Origin: Sulfitobacter delicatus
Lineage (GTDB): Bacteria > Pseudomonadota > Alphaproteobacteria > Rhodobacterales > Rhodobacteraceae
Direction: 5' to 3'
NCBI RefSeq assembly: GCF_900102535.1
Contig: NZ_FNBP01000004.1
Coordinates: 124,001-188,000, forward strand
DNA: 64,000 nt
Shown one piece after another: positions 33,836-42,455 of the stretch. The position numbers and the translations under genes are program-made. The notes under the pieces are model-generated. The model searched no databases, was not told the origin of the DNA, and worked only from the letters and a program-made list of their open reading frames with translations. Within the stretch, counting starts at the first letter, position 1; each line of letters begins with the position of its first letter.

Positions 33836-35223
33836 TTTGGTCCGATCATATTCTCGGGCCGCACGACCCGTTCAAAGGTTTCGGCATCCACGAAGCCCAG
33901 TGCGATGGCTTCTTCTTTGAGCGTGGTGCCGTTTTTATGCGCGGTCTTGGCGACCTTCGTGGCATTGTCATAGCCGATTTCGGGCGCCAGTGCTGTCACC
34001 AACATCAGCGACTCGCGCATCAGTTTTTCGATCCGGTCCGCGTCGGCTTTCAGGTCAACCACCAGATTGTCGGTGAAGGCCGAGGCCGCGTCACCCAGCA
34101 GTTGCATGGACTGGAGCACGTTATAGGCCATCATCGGCTTGTAGACGTTGAGCTCGAAATGGCCCTGCGATCCGGCGAAACCGACGGCGGCGTCATTGCC
34201 CATGACGTGGATGCAGACCTGCGTCAGCGCCTCGCACTGCGTGGGGTTCACCTTGCCCGGCATGATGGAAGAGCCCGGCTCGTTCTCGGGCAGGATCAAT
34301 TCGCCCAAACCGCAGCGCGGGCCGGAGCCCAGCAGGCGAATGTCATTCGCAATTTTGAACAGGCTGGCAGATACCGTTTTCAGCGCGCCCGAGATCTCGA
34401 CCATGGCGTCATGGGCGGCGAGCGCTTCGAACTTGTTTGGCGCGGTGACGAAGGGCAGGCCGGTGATCTCGGCCATGTTATGCGCCACGGTTTCGGCCCA
34501 GCCTTTCTTGGTGTTGAGCCCGGTGCCGACGGCGGTGCCGCCCTGCGCCAACTCATAGATGCGGCCAAGCGCGTCGCGCACGCGGGCGATGCTCATGGCG
34601 ACCTGATGGGTGTAGCCAGAGAACTCTTGGCTCAGCGTCAGGGGCGTCGCATCCTGGGTGTGGGTGCGGCCAATCTTGATGATGCCGTCGAATTCCTCGA
34701 CCTTTTGTTGCAGCGCGCCGTGCAGCTTTTCCAGCCCCGGCAGCAGCACGTCGCGGGCGGTCATCGCGGTGGCGATATGCATGGCGGTTGGGAAAGTGTC
34801 GTTGGACGATTGGCCCATGTTGCAGTGGTCGTTGGGGTGGACCGGGTCTTTGCTGCCGATGGTGCCGCCCATGAGCTCGATCGCGCGGTTGGCGATGACT
34901 TCATTGGCGTTCATGTTGGACTGGGTGCCGGAGCCGGTCTGCCAGACCACCAGCGGGAAGTTGTCGTCGAACTTGCCCTCAAAGACTTCGCCAGCGGCCT
35001 GAATGATCGCCTTGCCGCGTTCTTCGTCCAGCGAGCCCTGGGCCACATTGGCCTGCGCGCAGGCTTTCTTGATCACGCCAAGCGCACGCACAATGGCGAT
35101 GGGCTGCTTTTCCCAACCAATCGGGAAATTGATGATCGAGCGCTGCGTCTGCGCGCCCCAGTATTTGTCGGAAGGGACCTCAAGCGGGCCAAAGCTGTCG
35201 GTTTCGGTGCGGGTATCGGCCAT
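33832..35223 (-). CDS. fumC: Class II fumarate hydratase
   Basis: 463 residues, full length. The signature [17 protein letters not shown] and the active-site segments [34 protein letters not shown] and [17 protein letters not shown] are all present. It interconverts fumarate and malate in the TCA cycle without an iron-sulfur cluster. It heads a run of four genes with overlapping starts and stops (fumC, DUF4169, ribbon-helix-helix, small basic protein). Confidence 0.98.
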   Translation of the reverse strand: MADTRTETDSFGPLEVPSDKYWGAQTQRSIINFPIGWEKQPIAIVRALGVIKKACAQANVAQGSLDEERGKAIIQAAGEVFEGKFDDNFPLVVWQTGSGTQSNMNANEVIANRAIELMGGTIGSKDPVHPNDHCNMGQSSNDTFPTAMHIATAMTARDVLLPGLEKLHGALQQKVEEFDGIIKIGRTHTQDATPLTLSQEFSGYTHQVAMSIARVRDALGRIYELAQGGTAVGTGLNTKKGWAETVAHNMAEITGLPFVTAPNKFEALAAHDAMVEISGALKTVSASLFKIANDIRLLGSGPRCGLGELILPENEPGSSIMPGKVNPTQCEALTQVCIHVMGNDAAVGFAGSQGHFELNVYKPMMAYNVLQSMQLLGDAASAFTDNLVVDLKADADRIEKLMRESLMLVTALAPEIGYDNATKVAKTAHKNGTTLKEEAIALGFVDAETFERVVRPENMIGPK

Positions 35224-35316
35224 TATGCGGCTCCTGCTGTGACGTATCTATTGCCCAGCGGTTTACCCGCGCCGCGACGGCGGCGCAATGCAGGGTTGGC
35301 GCTAACGGCGTTGTGG

Positions 35317-35796
35317 TTACTTGCGGAACGAGTCGAGCGAGACGATCTCGGCGTCCTTGGCGGGCTCTTCGGCCACTTCCAACTCGGCCTCGTCGGTCTG
35401 CTTTAGCGTCTCGACGTCATCCTCTTCCGCGTCTTCTTCGCTTTCCTGCTGTTCAAACCGCAGGCCGAATTCGACCGAGGGGTCTACAAAGGTGCGGATC
35501 GCGTCGTAAGGAATGTAAAGCGGCTCGGGCGCATCACCGAAGTTCAGCGTGACGGCGAACCCCTCCTCAGAGACCTCAAGCCCATCGTACCAATGCTGCA
35601 TAACCACGGTCATTTCGCCGGGATAACGGTCCGACAACCAGTCGGCCAATTCGGCATCTGGGTGTGAGGTGTCGAAGGTGATGAAGAAATGATGATTCCC
35701 CGGCAGGCCGTTGTCAGACACGTCCAGCAAGACCTTGCGGATCAGTCCCCGCATGGCTTCGTGCATCAGGTTGCCGTAATCGATGCTGCGGCTCAT
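35317..35796 (-). CDS. sspB: SspB-type ClpXP adaptor
   Basis: 159 residues from ATG 35796. The N-terminal fold (IDYGNLMHEAMRGLIRKVL, HHFFITFDTSHP, MTVVMQHWYDGLEV, FAVTLNFGDAPEPLYIPY) is the alphaproteobacterial SspB family. It is followed by an acidic flexible linker (about 115-145) and a C-terminal DAEIVSLDSFRK motif, the ClpX-docking tail. SspB delivers ssrA-tagged proteins to ClpXP; the tmRNA gene that makes the tag lies 2.3 kb away in this window. Confidence 0.92.
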   Translation of the reverse strand: MSRSIDYGNLMHEAMRGLIRKVLLDVSDNGLPGNHHFFITFDTSHPDAELADWLSDRYPGEMTVVMQHWYDGLEVSEEGFAVTLNFGDAPEPLYIPYDAIRTFVDPSVEFGLRFEQQESEEDAEEDDVETLKQTDEAELEVAEEPAKDAEIVSLDSFRK

Positions 35797-35865
35797 TCTT
35801 CTCTCCGTCCGGGTAAGGCAAGGGCAGCATAGCCCATTCACAGGCGAGTGAAAGGGGGCGCGATG

Positions 35866-37113
35866 CTAAATTGCGTTAACGCCGAGGGCGAGCAGTGCGA
35901 GCAGGATCATGGTCTCTACAAATCCGCGTCTCAGGCCGAGCATCAGGACGGCGGCCACGACCGTTAGCAAAGCGGCGGTGAGGTTAAAGCTCGCGGGGTC
36001 CGGGGCGGGCAGGGAGAGAAAACCGCTGCTGTCCACACGATCAAAGAGTACATGCAGGGCGAACCAAACCGAGAGGTTGGCGATCACCCCAACCACAGCG
36101 GCGGTGATCGCACGCAGGGCGCCTGAGATCCGGGGCTGGGCAGAAAGGGCTTCGAGATAGGGTCCTGCGAGGAATATCCACAGAAAACAGGGCGTAAAGG
36201 TTACCCAAAGCGCCACCATTCCCGCGGCAAGCGCTCCAACGGGTCCGCTTTCGGCAAAACCGGCCAGCATGGCCACGAACTGTGTGACAAGGATCAGGGG
36301 GCCGGGCGTGGTCTCGGCCAAGCCGAGCGCGTCGATCATCTGATCGGTATTGATCCAACCAAAATCCTGCACCACAGTTTGGGTCATATAGGCAAGCACG
36401 GCATAGGCGCCGCCAAAGGTGACCACCGCGAGTTTGGAGAAGAACAGACCAAGTTGTAGCAGGAAGTCATTGCCGAGCAATGCCAGCACGACGAGCGGCA
36501 TGGCCCATAGTGTGCCCCAGATCAGCAGGGTGCGCAGGCTCCGCGCCTTTGGGGCAGGTGTAACCTCTGGCTCATGGGTGTCGACCTGCCCCCTGACCAT
36601 ACCAATGGCACCGGCGGTCAGGATGATGAGGGGGAAAGGCAGGCCAAAGATGAAGAGCGCTATGAAGGAGGCCAGCGCAAGCGTCCATCCCAGCCGCCCG
36701 TGCAGAGCCTTCCGCGCGACCTTCATAAGCGCTTGAAAGACGACGACAATCACTGCGGCTTTGATCCCGAGAAACGCCGTCTGCACCAGCGGCAGCTGCC
36801 CGTACCACGCGTAAAGCAGCGCCAGAACAGCGATAAATATCGCTCCTGGCACGACAAAGAGCAGCCCACCCAGCAAGCCGCCTGCAACACCCCGCAAGCG
36901 CCACCCTGCATAGGTTGCAAGTTGCATGGCCTCGGGCCCCGGCAGCAGCATGCAGAGCGACAGGGCCCGCAGGTAGGTTTGCTCGGTCAGCCAAGGTCGG
37001 TCTTCGACCAGCTCGCGGTGCATCACGGCAATCTGGGCGGCTGGCCCGCCGAAAGACATGAGGCCGATCCGTCCAAAGACGCGGGTCATTTCGGGCCATG
37101 TGGGCTGGCTCAT
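35866..37113 (-). CDS. chrA: Chromate transporter ChrA
   Basis: 415 residues from ATG 37113, about ten to twelve hydrophobic helices in two homologous halves. Each half has the CHR signature: FGRIGLMSFGGPAAQIAVMH in the first and FSKLAVVTFGGAYAVLAYM in the second; LSLCMLLPGPEAMQLATYAGW and LGLAETTPGPLILVTQFV are the matching P-G-P motifs. It exports chromate (CrO4). Its ATG overlaps the TGA of the upstream ChrB-like gene. Confidence 0.93.
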   Translation of the reverse strand: MSQPTWPEMTRVFGRIGLMSFGGPAAQIAVMHRELVEDRPWLTEQTYLRALSLCMLLPGPEAMQLATYAGWRLRGVAGGLLGGLLFVVPGAIFIAVLALLYAWYGQLPLVQTAFLGIKAAVIVVVFQALMKVARKALHGRLGWTLALASFIALFIFGLPFPLIILTAGAIGMVRGQVDTHEPEVTPAPKARSLRTLLIWGTLWAMPLVVLALLGNDFLLQLGLFFSKLAVVTFGGAYAVLAYMTQTVVQDFGWINTDQMIDALGLAETTPGPLILVTQFVAMLAGFAESGPVGALAAGMVALWVTFTPCFLWIFLAGPYLEALSAQPRISGALRAITAAVVGVIANLSVWFALHVLFDRVDSSGFLSLPAPDPASFNLTAALLTVVAAVLMLGLRRGFVETMILLALLALGVNAI

Positions 37114-37925
37114 TGTGCGCGGCCCGCGGGCCAATCATGGGTCTCGCCCCCACCATCCCGCGCCCAGCGGTAGAGCGCGTCGTAAAGCACCATGCCAGCC
37201 TCCAACTGTGCCAGGTCATCGCGGTATTGGCGGGACAGGCCGACCGAGATTGCGAGCAGGCCCGCTGCTTCTGGAGTAAGGTCATGTCGGTTGGTATCTG
37301 CGCCACGCACAACGGTAGCAAGTCGTTCAAGCGCTTGGGTTTGCAAGTTAAATTCGGTCAGCATGGTGTCAAATGTACATGTCTCTCCGCGGTGGGACCA
37401 GTGGACGTCCTCAATGTCAAAAGGCGTGGCGTCGAACTTTTCGGCGACGGCCAGGACCTGATCTGGCGCGACGAACAGGAACCGCGCGTCCGTATCCACA
37501 AAGCGCCGGATCAGCCAAGGGCAGGCGATGCGATCAATCTTTGGCCGGTGGCGCGTGACCCAAAGCCTCGCGCCGTCTTGTAACGGGGGCAGGGCGTCGA
37601 ACGGAATGCGCGGCGCCTCCGGCAAATCCCGCCAGCCGTACATACCGCCGGAGAGATACTCTGCACTGATACCGTCTGCGCGGAGCCGTGCCGCAAGCCC
37701 TTGGCTCAGCTTTAGCCCGCGCTGGCAGACAACGATGCACGACCGGCCCGCAAGTCTTTGTTTCAAAGATTCCATATCGTCATGGGAATGGCGGAAAGAG
37801 CCGGGGATTAGATAGGGGTCTTCGGCGAAATCGGGATCAATGCAGACATCCACGGTTACCGGCGCATCGGGAGTTCCGATCAGGCGCAGAAGCTGGGCGG
37901 GGGTGATCTCATTTGGGGCAGGCAT
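37110..37925 (-). CDS. Rhodanese-ChrB fusion protein
   Basis: 271 residues in two domains. Residues 1-110 are rhodanese-like, with a candidate active-site loop CQRGLKLS and GGMYGWRDLP near the end. Residues 120-265 are the ChrB C-terminal domain: WVTRHRPKIDRIACPWLIRRFVD and the metal-binding ETCTFDTMLTEF. ChrB domains sense or handle chromate and accompany ChrA. The usual ChrB N-terminal DNA-binding part is replaced by the rhodanese domain, so this one may act in sulfur or chromate chemistry rather than as a repressor. Coupled to chrA. Confidence 0.87.
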   Translation of the reverse strand: MPAPNEITPAQLLRLIGTPDAPVTVDVCIDPDFAEDPYLIPGSFRHSHDDMESLKQRLAGRSCIVVCQRGLKLSQGLAARLRADGISAEYLSGGMYGWRDLPEAPRIPFDALPPLQDGARLWVTRHRPKIDRIACPWLIRRFVDTDARFLFVAPDQVLAVAEKFDATPFDIEDVHWSHRGETCTFDTMLTEFNLQTQALERLATVVRGADTNRHDLTPEAAGLLAISVGLSRQYRDDLAQLEAGMVLYDALYRWARDGGGETHDWPAGRAQ

Positions 37926-38109
37926 GGGGCATCCTTTGCTCTCGTAACAGGATGCGATCCTCGGGCCTGAGCCTCACGGGGCAATCGCGGACCCCATGTA
38001 TCTGGGGATAGACCGCAAGCGCGGCTTGGTCAAGCATCCGGGGAATTCATGATCAGCGTTGAGAGGGGGGGGTAAGTGCAGGTTTCTGTTGCCAGGTACC
38101 TGCGAACCC
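37926..38109. other. Spacer between chrB-like gene and tmRNA
   Basis: About 180 bp holding the promoter side of the chromate genes and the 3' flank of the tmRNA. I see no gene or strong repeat in it. Confidence 0.5.
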
Positions 38110-38395
38110 CGCCTTAAGCTGCAAAGCCTAAGGACTTAGATTTCAGTCGCTGAAACCGCTTACGCGGCCATCGCAACTGGAGCACGATTGTCATTTGCAA
38201 TTGTACATTTTGTACCGATAACGGTGGTAACTCACCGAGACAAAGCAACCCCTTTAGACGTTCGTCGATCCTATTTCGGCCCCATGATCCCCAAATGAAG
38301 GATGATTGGTGGAGCCGCCGGGTACCGCCCCCGGGTCCGAACCGCTTATTACGAGCGCGTTTATGTCCATAGTCCCGAAGGACATCTCCAAAATA
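38110..38395 (-). ncRNA. ssrA: tmRNA, circularly permuted (alphaproteobacterial type)
   Basis: Read on the minus strand, an acceptor piece ends in GGCTCCACCA (CCA at 38309-38307) after a T arm CCGGG-GGCGGTA-CCCGG. The coding piece begins GGGGCCGAAATAGGATCGACG at 38283. GGGGCCG pairs with CGGCTCC to form a seven-pair acceptor stem, which fixes the two mature ends; the 23 bases between are the excised loop. The tag reading frame (38198-38163, stop TAA at 38162-38160) encodes ANDNRAPVAMAA. Outer ends are approximate. Stalled ribosomes are rescued and the tagged products go to ClpXP through SspB. Confidence 0.95.
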
Positions 38396-38569
38396 GGTCC
38401 AGAGGGGTAAAATTGCAAGGGCTAGGGCCGCGGAAAAATGCGCTTGAGCTGTGGTGTGTAAGGCGCTGTTAAGGTTGGGAATTAAGGGGACGTTAATTGT
38501 CACATCCTGTACACCAGGCGTGCACTGGCCGTACTGTGAGGCTGTTCGTCTGCACCAATCCGCAGCGGG
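38396..38569. other. Spacer between tmRNA and the GntR gene
   Basis: About 170 bp. It should contain the tmRNA promoter (minus strand) and the end of the GntR transcript. No convincing terminator or gene is visible. Confidence 0.4.
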
Positions 38570-39319
38570 TTAATCCGCCGTGCGGGGGGCCTGCGCAGCG
38601 GCGCGCGCAGCAAAGACGGCTTGGGCCAGCGATTGGGTCTCGGCTTCCAGCGCACTGAGACCGTTGGTTACGCCGGTCCCATCGCGTGCCTCGGCCGCAT
38701 CGGCGATGTCTTTATGCAGAGCCACAATGCGGGCGCGGTCTCGGGCGGTGAAGGTGATCATATTCATCAGCGGCTGCATCGCCTCGACCGCCCCGGCCAA
38801 TTGATAGCTCAGCACCGGATTGCCCGCGCCATCGACCAACGCCCGGTGAAAAGCCACGTCAGAGGCGCAGAAGGCCTCATCGGTTAGACCCGGCTGGGCT
38901 TGGCGGTGGATTTCGGCGCGCATGGTGGCGAGGTGGTCCGCACTGCGGCGCGTGGCAGAGAGCGGCGCACAGGCGCGCTCCAGCGCGTAGCGGGCCTCGC
39001 AGGCGGTCTCGAAGCTCACGGCGTTCATGGACAGAAGCAGCGTCGAAGTGGTGATCTGCTGGGCATAGGCGTCAGGGAAGCTTAGCCGGTTGACGAAAGC
39101 GCCGCCGGTGGCGCCGCGTTGCGTGCGGATCAGCGATTGGGCAGCAAGACGTTTCAGCGCTTCGCGCACCGTGGGACGAGAGACCTCAAACTGCTCGGAC
39201 AGCTCCGCCTCAGACGGCAAACGCTGGTCAACGATCAGACGGCCTTCGACAATCGCATCGCGGATCGCAGCGGCGATCTGAGCGGAGAGATCGGCAGGGC
39301 TTTTCGGGTCAATCTTCAT
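38570..39319 (-). CDS. FadR-type GntR transcriptional regulator
   Basis: 249 residues from ATG 39319. The winged helix-turn-helix (about 8-75) shows AIVEGRLIVDQRLPSEAEL and FEVSRPTVREALKRLAAQSL, followed by a helical FCD effector domain with the metal-binding pattern DVAFHRALVDGAGNPVL and a later His (VALHKDIADA). FadR-type FCD proteins bind small carboxylates or similar ligands. It is divergent from the DUF2182-DUF1326-dmdA-acuI run, and two matching palindromes lie in the spacer. In Ruegeria pomeroyi a GntR gene also neighbours dmdA-acuI (recalled, not checked). An open frame upstream of the ATG belongs to the antisense of DUF2182. Confidence 0.9.
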   Translation of the reverse strand: MKIDPKSPADLSAQIAAAIRDAIVEGRLIVDQRLPSEAELSEQFEVSRPTVREALKRLAAQSLIRTQRGATGGAFVNRLSFPDAYAQQITTSTLLLSMNAVSFETACEARYALERACAPLSATRRSADHLATMRAEIHRQAQPGLTDEAFCASDVAFHRALVDGAGNPVLSYQLAGAVEAMQPLMNMITFTARDRARIVALHKDIADAAEARDGTGVTNGLSALEAETQSLAQAVFAARAAAQAPRTAD

Positions 39320-39363
39320 ATGTCTTACATTTATTGTTTGCGGGGACTTTAAATGTCTGACAT
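39320..39363. promoter_or_regulatory. Two palindromic operators, candidate GntR sites
   Basis: ATGTCTTACAT (39320-39330) and ATGTCTGACAT (39353-39363) differ at one base and are 33 bp apart, about three helical turns. The second is a perfect ATGTC-N-GACAT palindrome, the form expected for FadR-type GntR proteins. The first touches the start codon of the regulator, the second lies 33 bp before DUF2182. Together they could repress both directions by DNA looping or paired binding. Confidence 0.65.
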
Positions 39364-39395
39364 TAAATTCGCAAGAACTTGCAGGGGAGGGCAAG

Positions 39396-40184
39396 ATGGC
39401 AGGGATGGTGCGATCCACAATGTGGCTGGGGTTTTTCGCCCTCGTGCTTGGCGCGTGGTGGATGATGTATTCCATGGCCATGCAGATGGACGTCGATCTG
39501 CTCGGCCGCCCCGGCGCGATGGGCGAGCGGATGCGCCAGATGGACCCCGGCATGGATATGTATATGCCCATGGCGCGGTTCTGGCCGCTTTTCATTATGT
39601 GGGGCGCGATGATGGCGGCGATGATGGTGCCCACGATGGTGCCGACGCTGCGCGCATACGAAGACCTGATCGCCTCGGCCAATGGTACGCGGACGGGCTG
39701 GCTGGCGGTGCTGGCGGGGTATTTCGCGGTCTGGCTGGCCTTTGCCGCCGGGATCGCCGGGCTGCAACTGCTGCTGCTCCATGCGGGCGTGATCGACATG
39801 CTGGGAATCGCCACGTCGCGCTGGACGGCGGCGGCGCTGCTGCTGGCTGTCGGCCTGTTCCAGCTCACCCGCGCCAAGGAGGTCTGCCACGGGGTGTGCC
39901 ATTCGCCGATGATGTATTTCATGGGCAACTGGCGGCCCGGTGCGACGGGCGGCTTTCGCATGGGGCTGGGCCTTGGCGCCTTCTGCGCGGGCTGCTGTTG
40001 GGGCTTTATGCTGCTGGGCTTTGCGGGCGGGGTGATGAACCTTGCTTGGATGGGTCTGGCAACGCTTTTCATGGTGGTCGAGAAACTGCCGCAAATCGGA
40101 CATTACGTCACAAAACCAATGGGTTTCGCCCTGATCCTCGGCGCTTTCGCCGTGGCGGGCTGGCCTATGATAACAGGAGGTTAA
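39396..40184 (+). CDS. DUF2182 metal-binding membrane protein
   Basis: 262 residues with about six transmembrane helices. The N-terminal region (23-60) is very rich in methionine (WMMYSMAMQMD, MGERMRQMDPGMDMYMPMA). Conserved cysteine/histidine groups are CHGVCHSP (164-171) and CAGCCW (197-202), as in DUF2182, a family labelled a predicted metal-binding membrane protein. Methionine clusters with Cys/His pairs suggest copper(I), by inference only. It begins the run that continues to acuI; DUF1326 follows after one base, behind AGGAGG. Function unknown. Confidence 0.88.
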   Translation: MAGMVRSTMWLGFFALVLGAWWMMYSMAMQMDVDLLGRPGAMGERMRQMDPGMDMYMPMARFWPLFIMWGAMMAAMMVPTMVPTLRAYEDLIASANGTRTGWLAVLAGYFAVWLAFAAGIAGLQLLLLHAGVIDMLGIATSRWTAAALLLAVGLFQLTRAKEVCHGVCHSPMMYFMGNWRPGATGGFRMGLGLGAFCAGCCWGFMLLGFAGGVMNLAWMGLATLFMVVEKLPQIGHYVTKPMGFALILGAFAVAGWPMITGG

Positions 40185-40185
40185 T

Positions 40186-40821
40186 ATGCCAAACAGAGAG
40201 ATGACACCCGCCGATTGGGCGATCAAAGGCGAGCTTTTTTTGAACTGTTCCTGCGACGTTTTCTGCCCCTGTGTGGTGAGCCTTGGGGCGCATCTACCGA
40301 CCGAAGGGCATTGCCATGCGTGGATGGGCATCGTGGTAGACGAAGGCCATTTTGAGGGCGAGGATCTGGCAGGGCTGAACATCGGTCTGCTGGTCGATAT
40401 TCCGGGCCGTATGGGCGAGGGCAACTGGAAGGTCGCCGCTTATGTGGATGAGCGCGCGTCAGAGGCCGCTTATGACGGGCTGCTGAAGATCTTCTCGGGT
40501 GCGGCGGGTGGCACGACAGGGCTGTTTACCATGCTGGTGAGCGAGATCATCGGCGCGGAGCGTGCACCGGTCGAGATCATCCGCGACGGCAACCGTCGGG
40601 TCATCAACATCGGGCGCAAGATCAACGGTGAGATTGAGCTGCTTGCCGGGGCCGAGCCAGACCAGCCGGTGACGATCACCAACTCGAAATACTGGATGGG
40701 GCCGAATATCGTCGCGGCGCGCGGGGTGAAATCCAAGGTGCGTGATTATGGCCGGGTCTGGGATTTCGGCGGGAAATCAGCCGAGGTCTGCGCGATTGAC
40801 TGGCAGGGGGCTGCGAAGTGA
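40186..40821 (+). CDS. DUF1326 cysteine-rich protein
   Basis: 211 residues, soluble. A dense cysteine cluster NCSCDVFCPC (C21, C23, C27, C29) is followed by HCH (42-44); this set is the DUF1326 hallmark and probably binds metal. A C-terminal strand has VCAIDWQG. DUF1326 and DUF2182 genes are often paired, as here, and presumably work together at the membrane. Its stop overlaps the GTG start of the broken DinB gene (GTGA). Function unknown; placing it in a DMSP operon is new information for its role. Confidence 0.88.
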   Translation: MPNREMTPADWAIKGELFLNCSCDVFCPCVVSLGAHLPTEGHCHAWMGIVVDEGHFEGEDLAGLNIGLLVDIPGRMGEGNWKVAAYVDERASEAAYDGLLKIFSGAAGGTTGLFTMLVSEIIGAERAPVEIIRDGNRRVINIGRKINGEIELLAGAEPDQPVTITNSKYWMGPNIVAARGVKSKVRDYGRVWDFGGKSAEVCAIDWQGAAK

Positions 40822-41318
40822 TCACGCCGCAATATGCAGTGACGATGGCCAAATATAATACGTGGCAAAACAACCAGTTGCTGCCTATTGTTGAAGCGAT
40901 GCCTGAGGCAATGTTAACCTAGGATCGAGGCGCCTTCTTTGGCTCGATCCTTGGCACGCTTAATCATTTGCTTTGGTGTGACCTCCTCTGGCTGTCGCGG
41001 TTTGATGCTGCGCAGCCCGTGCCTGAAGGAGCAGATGTAACTTTTTGCTCCGACGGAGCCTCTTGGCGCGAGGCGCGGGTGGCATGTGATGGGGTGATAC
41101 GGGATTGGGCCGACACCCTGACACAGGCGCAGGTCGAAGCGGATTTATGCTGGTTTTCCGGCATCTTGCAACGCGACGTTGAAAAGCCGATGGCGGAGTG
41201 CATCCTTCATTTCTTTAACCATCAGACCCACCACCGGGGTCAGGTTCATGCAATGCTGACCGCCGCAGGACATGAGGCCCCGGTGACAGACCTGATCTTC
41301 ATGCCGGAGACCTTCTAG
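40818..41318 (+). pseudogene. DinB-family protein gene interrupted by an in-frame amber codon
   Basis: Reading from GTG 40818, which overlaps the DUF1326 stop, gives MITPQYAVTMAKYNTWQNNQ-type DinB sequence for 34 codons, then TAG at 40920-40922. In the same frame it continues without further stop as DRGAFFGSILGTLNHLLW and ends HHRGQVHAMLTAAGHE, the DinB metal-site histidines (LNH, HHRG). Without the TAG it would be 166 residues, normal for DinB (bacillithiol/mycothiol-transferase-like metal-binding fold). The stop is a nonsense mutation, a sequencing error, or a readthrough site. The end overlaps the dmdA start by one base. Confidence 0.82.
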
Positions 41319-42424
41319 TGGCAGAGCTTTCCCCTTCGCGACGCATCAGACGCACCCCATTTTCAGAGGGCGTCGAAGCGGCGGGGGTGAAGGCATATAC
41401 CGTTTATAACCGCATGTTATTGCCAACTATTTTCGAAGGCACGGAAGCTGACTACCACCATCTGAAATCTGCCGTGCAGGTCTGGGACGTCGCCTGTGAG
41501 CGTCAGGTAGAGTTGCGCGGACCGGAGGCGGGCCGGTTGATGCAGATGCTGACACCGCGCGACCTGAGCGGGGTGGTGCCGGGGCAATGTGTCTATGTCC
41601 CGATCACCGATGAGACCGGGGGCATGTTGAACGACCCGTTGGCGGTGAAGTTGGCGGAGGACCGTTGGTCGATTTCGGTGGCCGACAGTGATTTATTGTT
41701 GTGGGTCAAAGGCCTATCGAACGGCTTTCGACTGGATGTACTGATTGATGAGTCGGATGTGAACCTGCTCGCAGTGCAGGGGCCGAAGGCGAATACGCTG
41801 ATGGCGCGGGTCTTTGGCGATGCAGTTGCTGATCTGAAATTCTTTCGCTTCGGGCACTTCGAGTTCGAAGGACGCGAGATGGTGGTTTCGCGGTCAGGCT
41901 ATTCCAAACAGGGTGGCTTCGAGATTTATGTCGAGGGGACAGAACTTGCCATGCCGCTGTGGCGGGCTCTGTTCGAGGCAGGTGCCGATCTGGACGTGCG
42001 GGCCGGCTGCCCAAACCTCATTGAGCGGATCGAGGGTGGATTGTTGAGTTATGGCAATGACATGACCGACGACAATACGCCCTATGAATGCGGGCTGGAG
42101 GCGCTGTGCAAGCCTGAGTTCGCGATTGGCTGCATCGGTCGTGACGCGTTGTTGCGGGTGGCGCAGACGGGGCCGGTGCAGCAGATTAGGCCGCTGGAGA
42201 TCACCGGGGGCAAAGTGCCGCTTTGTGATCGGGCTTGGCGTTTGCTGGCGGGGGAGAAACGCGTGGGGCAGGTGACCTCGGCGGTCTGGTCGCCGGACTA
42301 TGAGGTCAATGTGGCGATCGGCATGGTGCGGATGACGCATTGGGAGCCGGGGACAAAGCTGCAGGTCGAGACGCCAGAGGGGCGGTTTGACGTTCTGGTG
42401 CGTGAGAAGTTTTGGGCCCGATAG
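41318..42424 (+). CDS. dmdA: Dimethylsulfoniopropionate demethylase DmdA
   Basis: 368 residues, GcvT-like fold. The opening RRIRRTPFSEGVEAAGVKAYTVYN, the segments VQVWDVACERQVEL and MLTPRDLSGV, and the long stretch DVRAGCPNLIERIEGGLLSYGNDMT agree with roseobacter DmdA rather than with glycine-cleavage T protein. It removes a methyl group from DMSP with tetrahydrofolate as acceptor, giving methylmercaptopropionate. Start is GTG 41318 with GGAG eight bases upstream; the GTG overlaps the last base of the DinB TAG stop. acuI follows after 31 bp. Confidence 0.92.
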   Translation: MAELSPSRRIRRTPFSEGVEAAGVKAYTVYNRMLLPTIFEGTEADYHHLKSAVQVWDVACERQVELRGPEAGRLMQMLTPRDLSGVVPGQCVYVPITDETGGMLNDPLAVKLAEDRWSISVADSDLLLWVKGLSNGFRLDVLIDESDVNLLAVQGPKANTLMARVFGDAVADLKFFRFGHFEFEGREMVVSRSGYSKQGGFEIYVEGTELAMPLWRALFEAGADLDVRAGCPNLIERIEGGLLSYGNDMTDDNTPYECGLEALCKPEFAIGCIGRDALLRVAQTGPVQQIRPLEITGGKVPLCDRAWRLLAGEKRVGQVTSAVWSPDYEVNVAIGMVRMTHWEPGTKLQVETPEGRFDVLVREKFWAR

Positions 42425-42455
42425 GCTCGGGTGAACTTAAGATAGGAGATTAGGA

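Noticed and set aside
33937-35406. 489-codon plus-strand ORF across fumC
   Set aside because: Antisense shadow of the highly conserved fumC; low-complexity composition and no recognisable motif.
38114-38503. 129-codon minus-strand ORF between chrB and gntR
   Set aside because: It covers the tmRNA gene; its apparent peptide includes the translated acceptor arm and the tag region out of frame.
39320-40072. N-terminal extension of the GntR gene by 251 codons
   Set aside because: The extension is antisense to DUF2182 and crosses the operator region; GntR proteins of this type start at the ATG at 39319.
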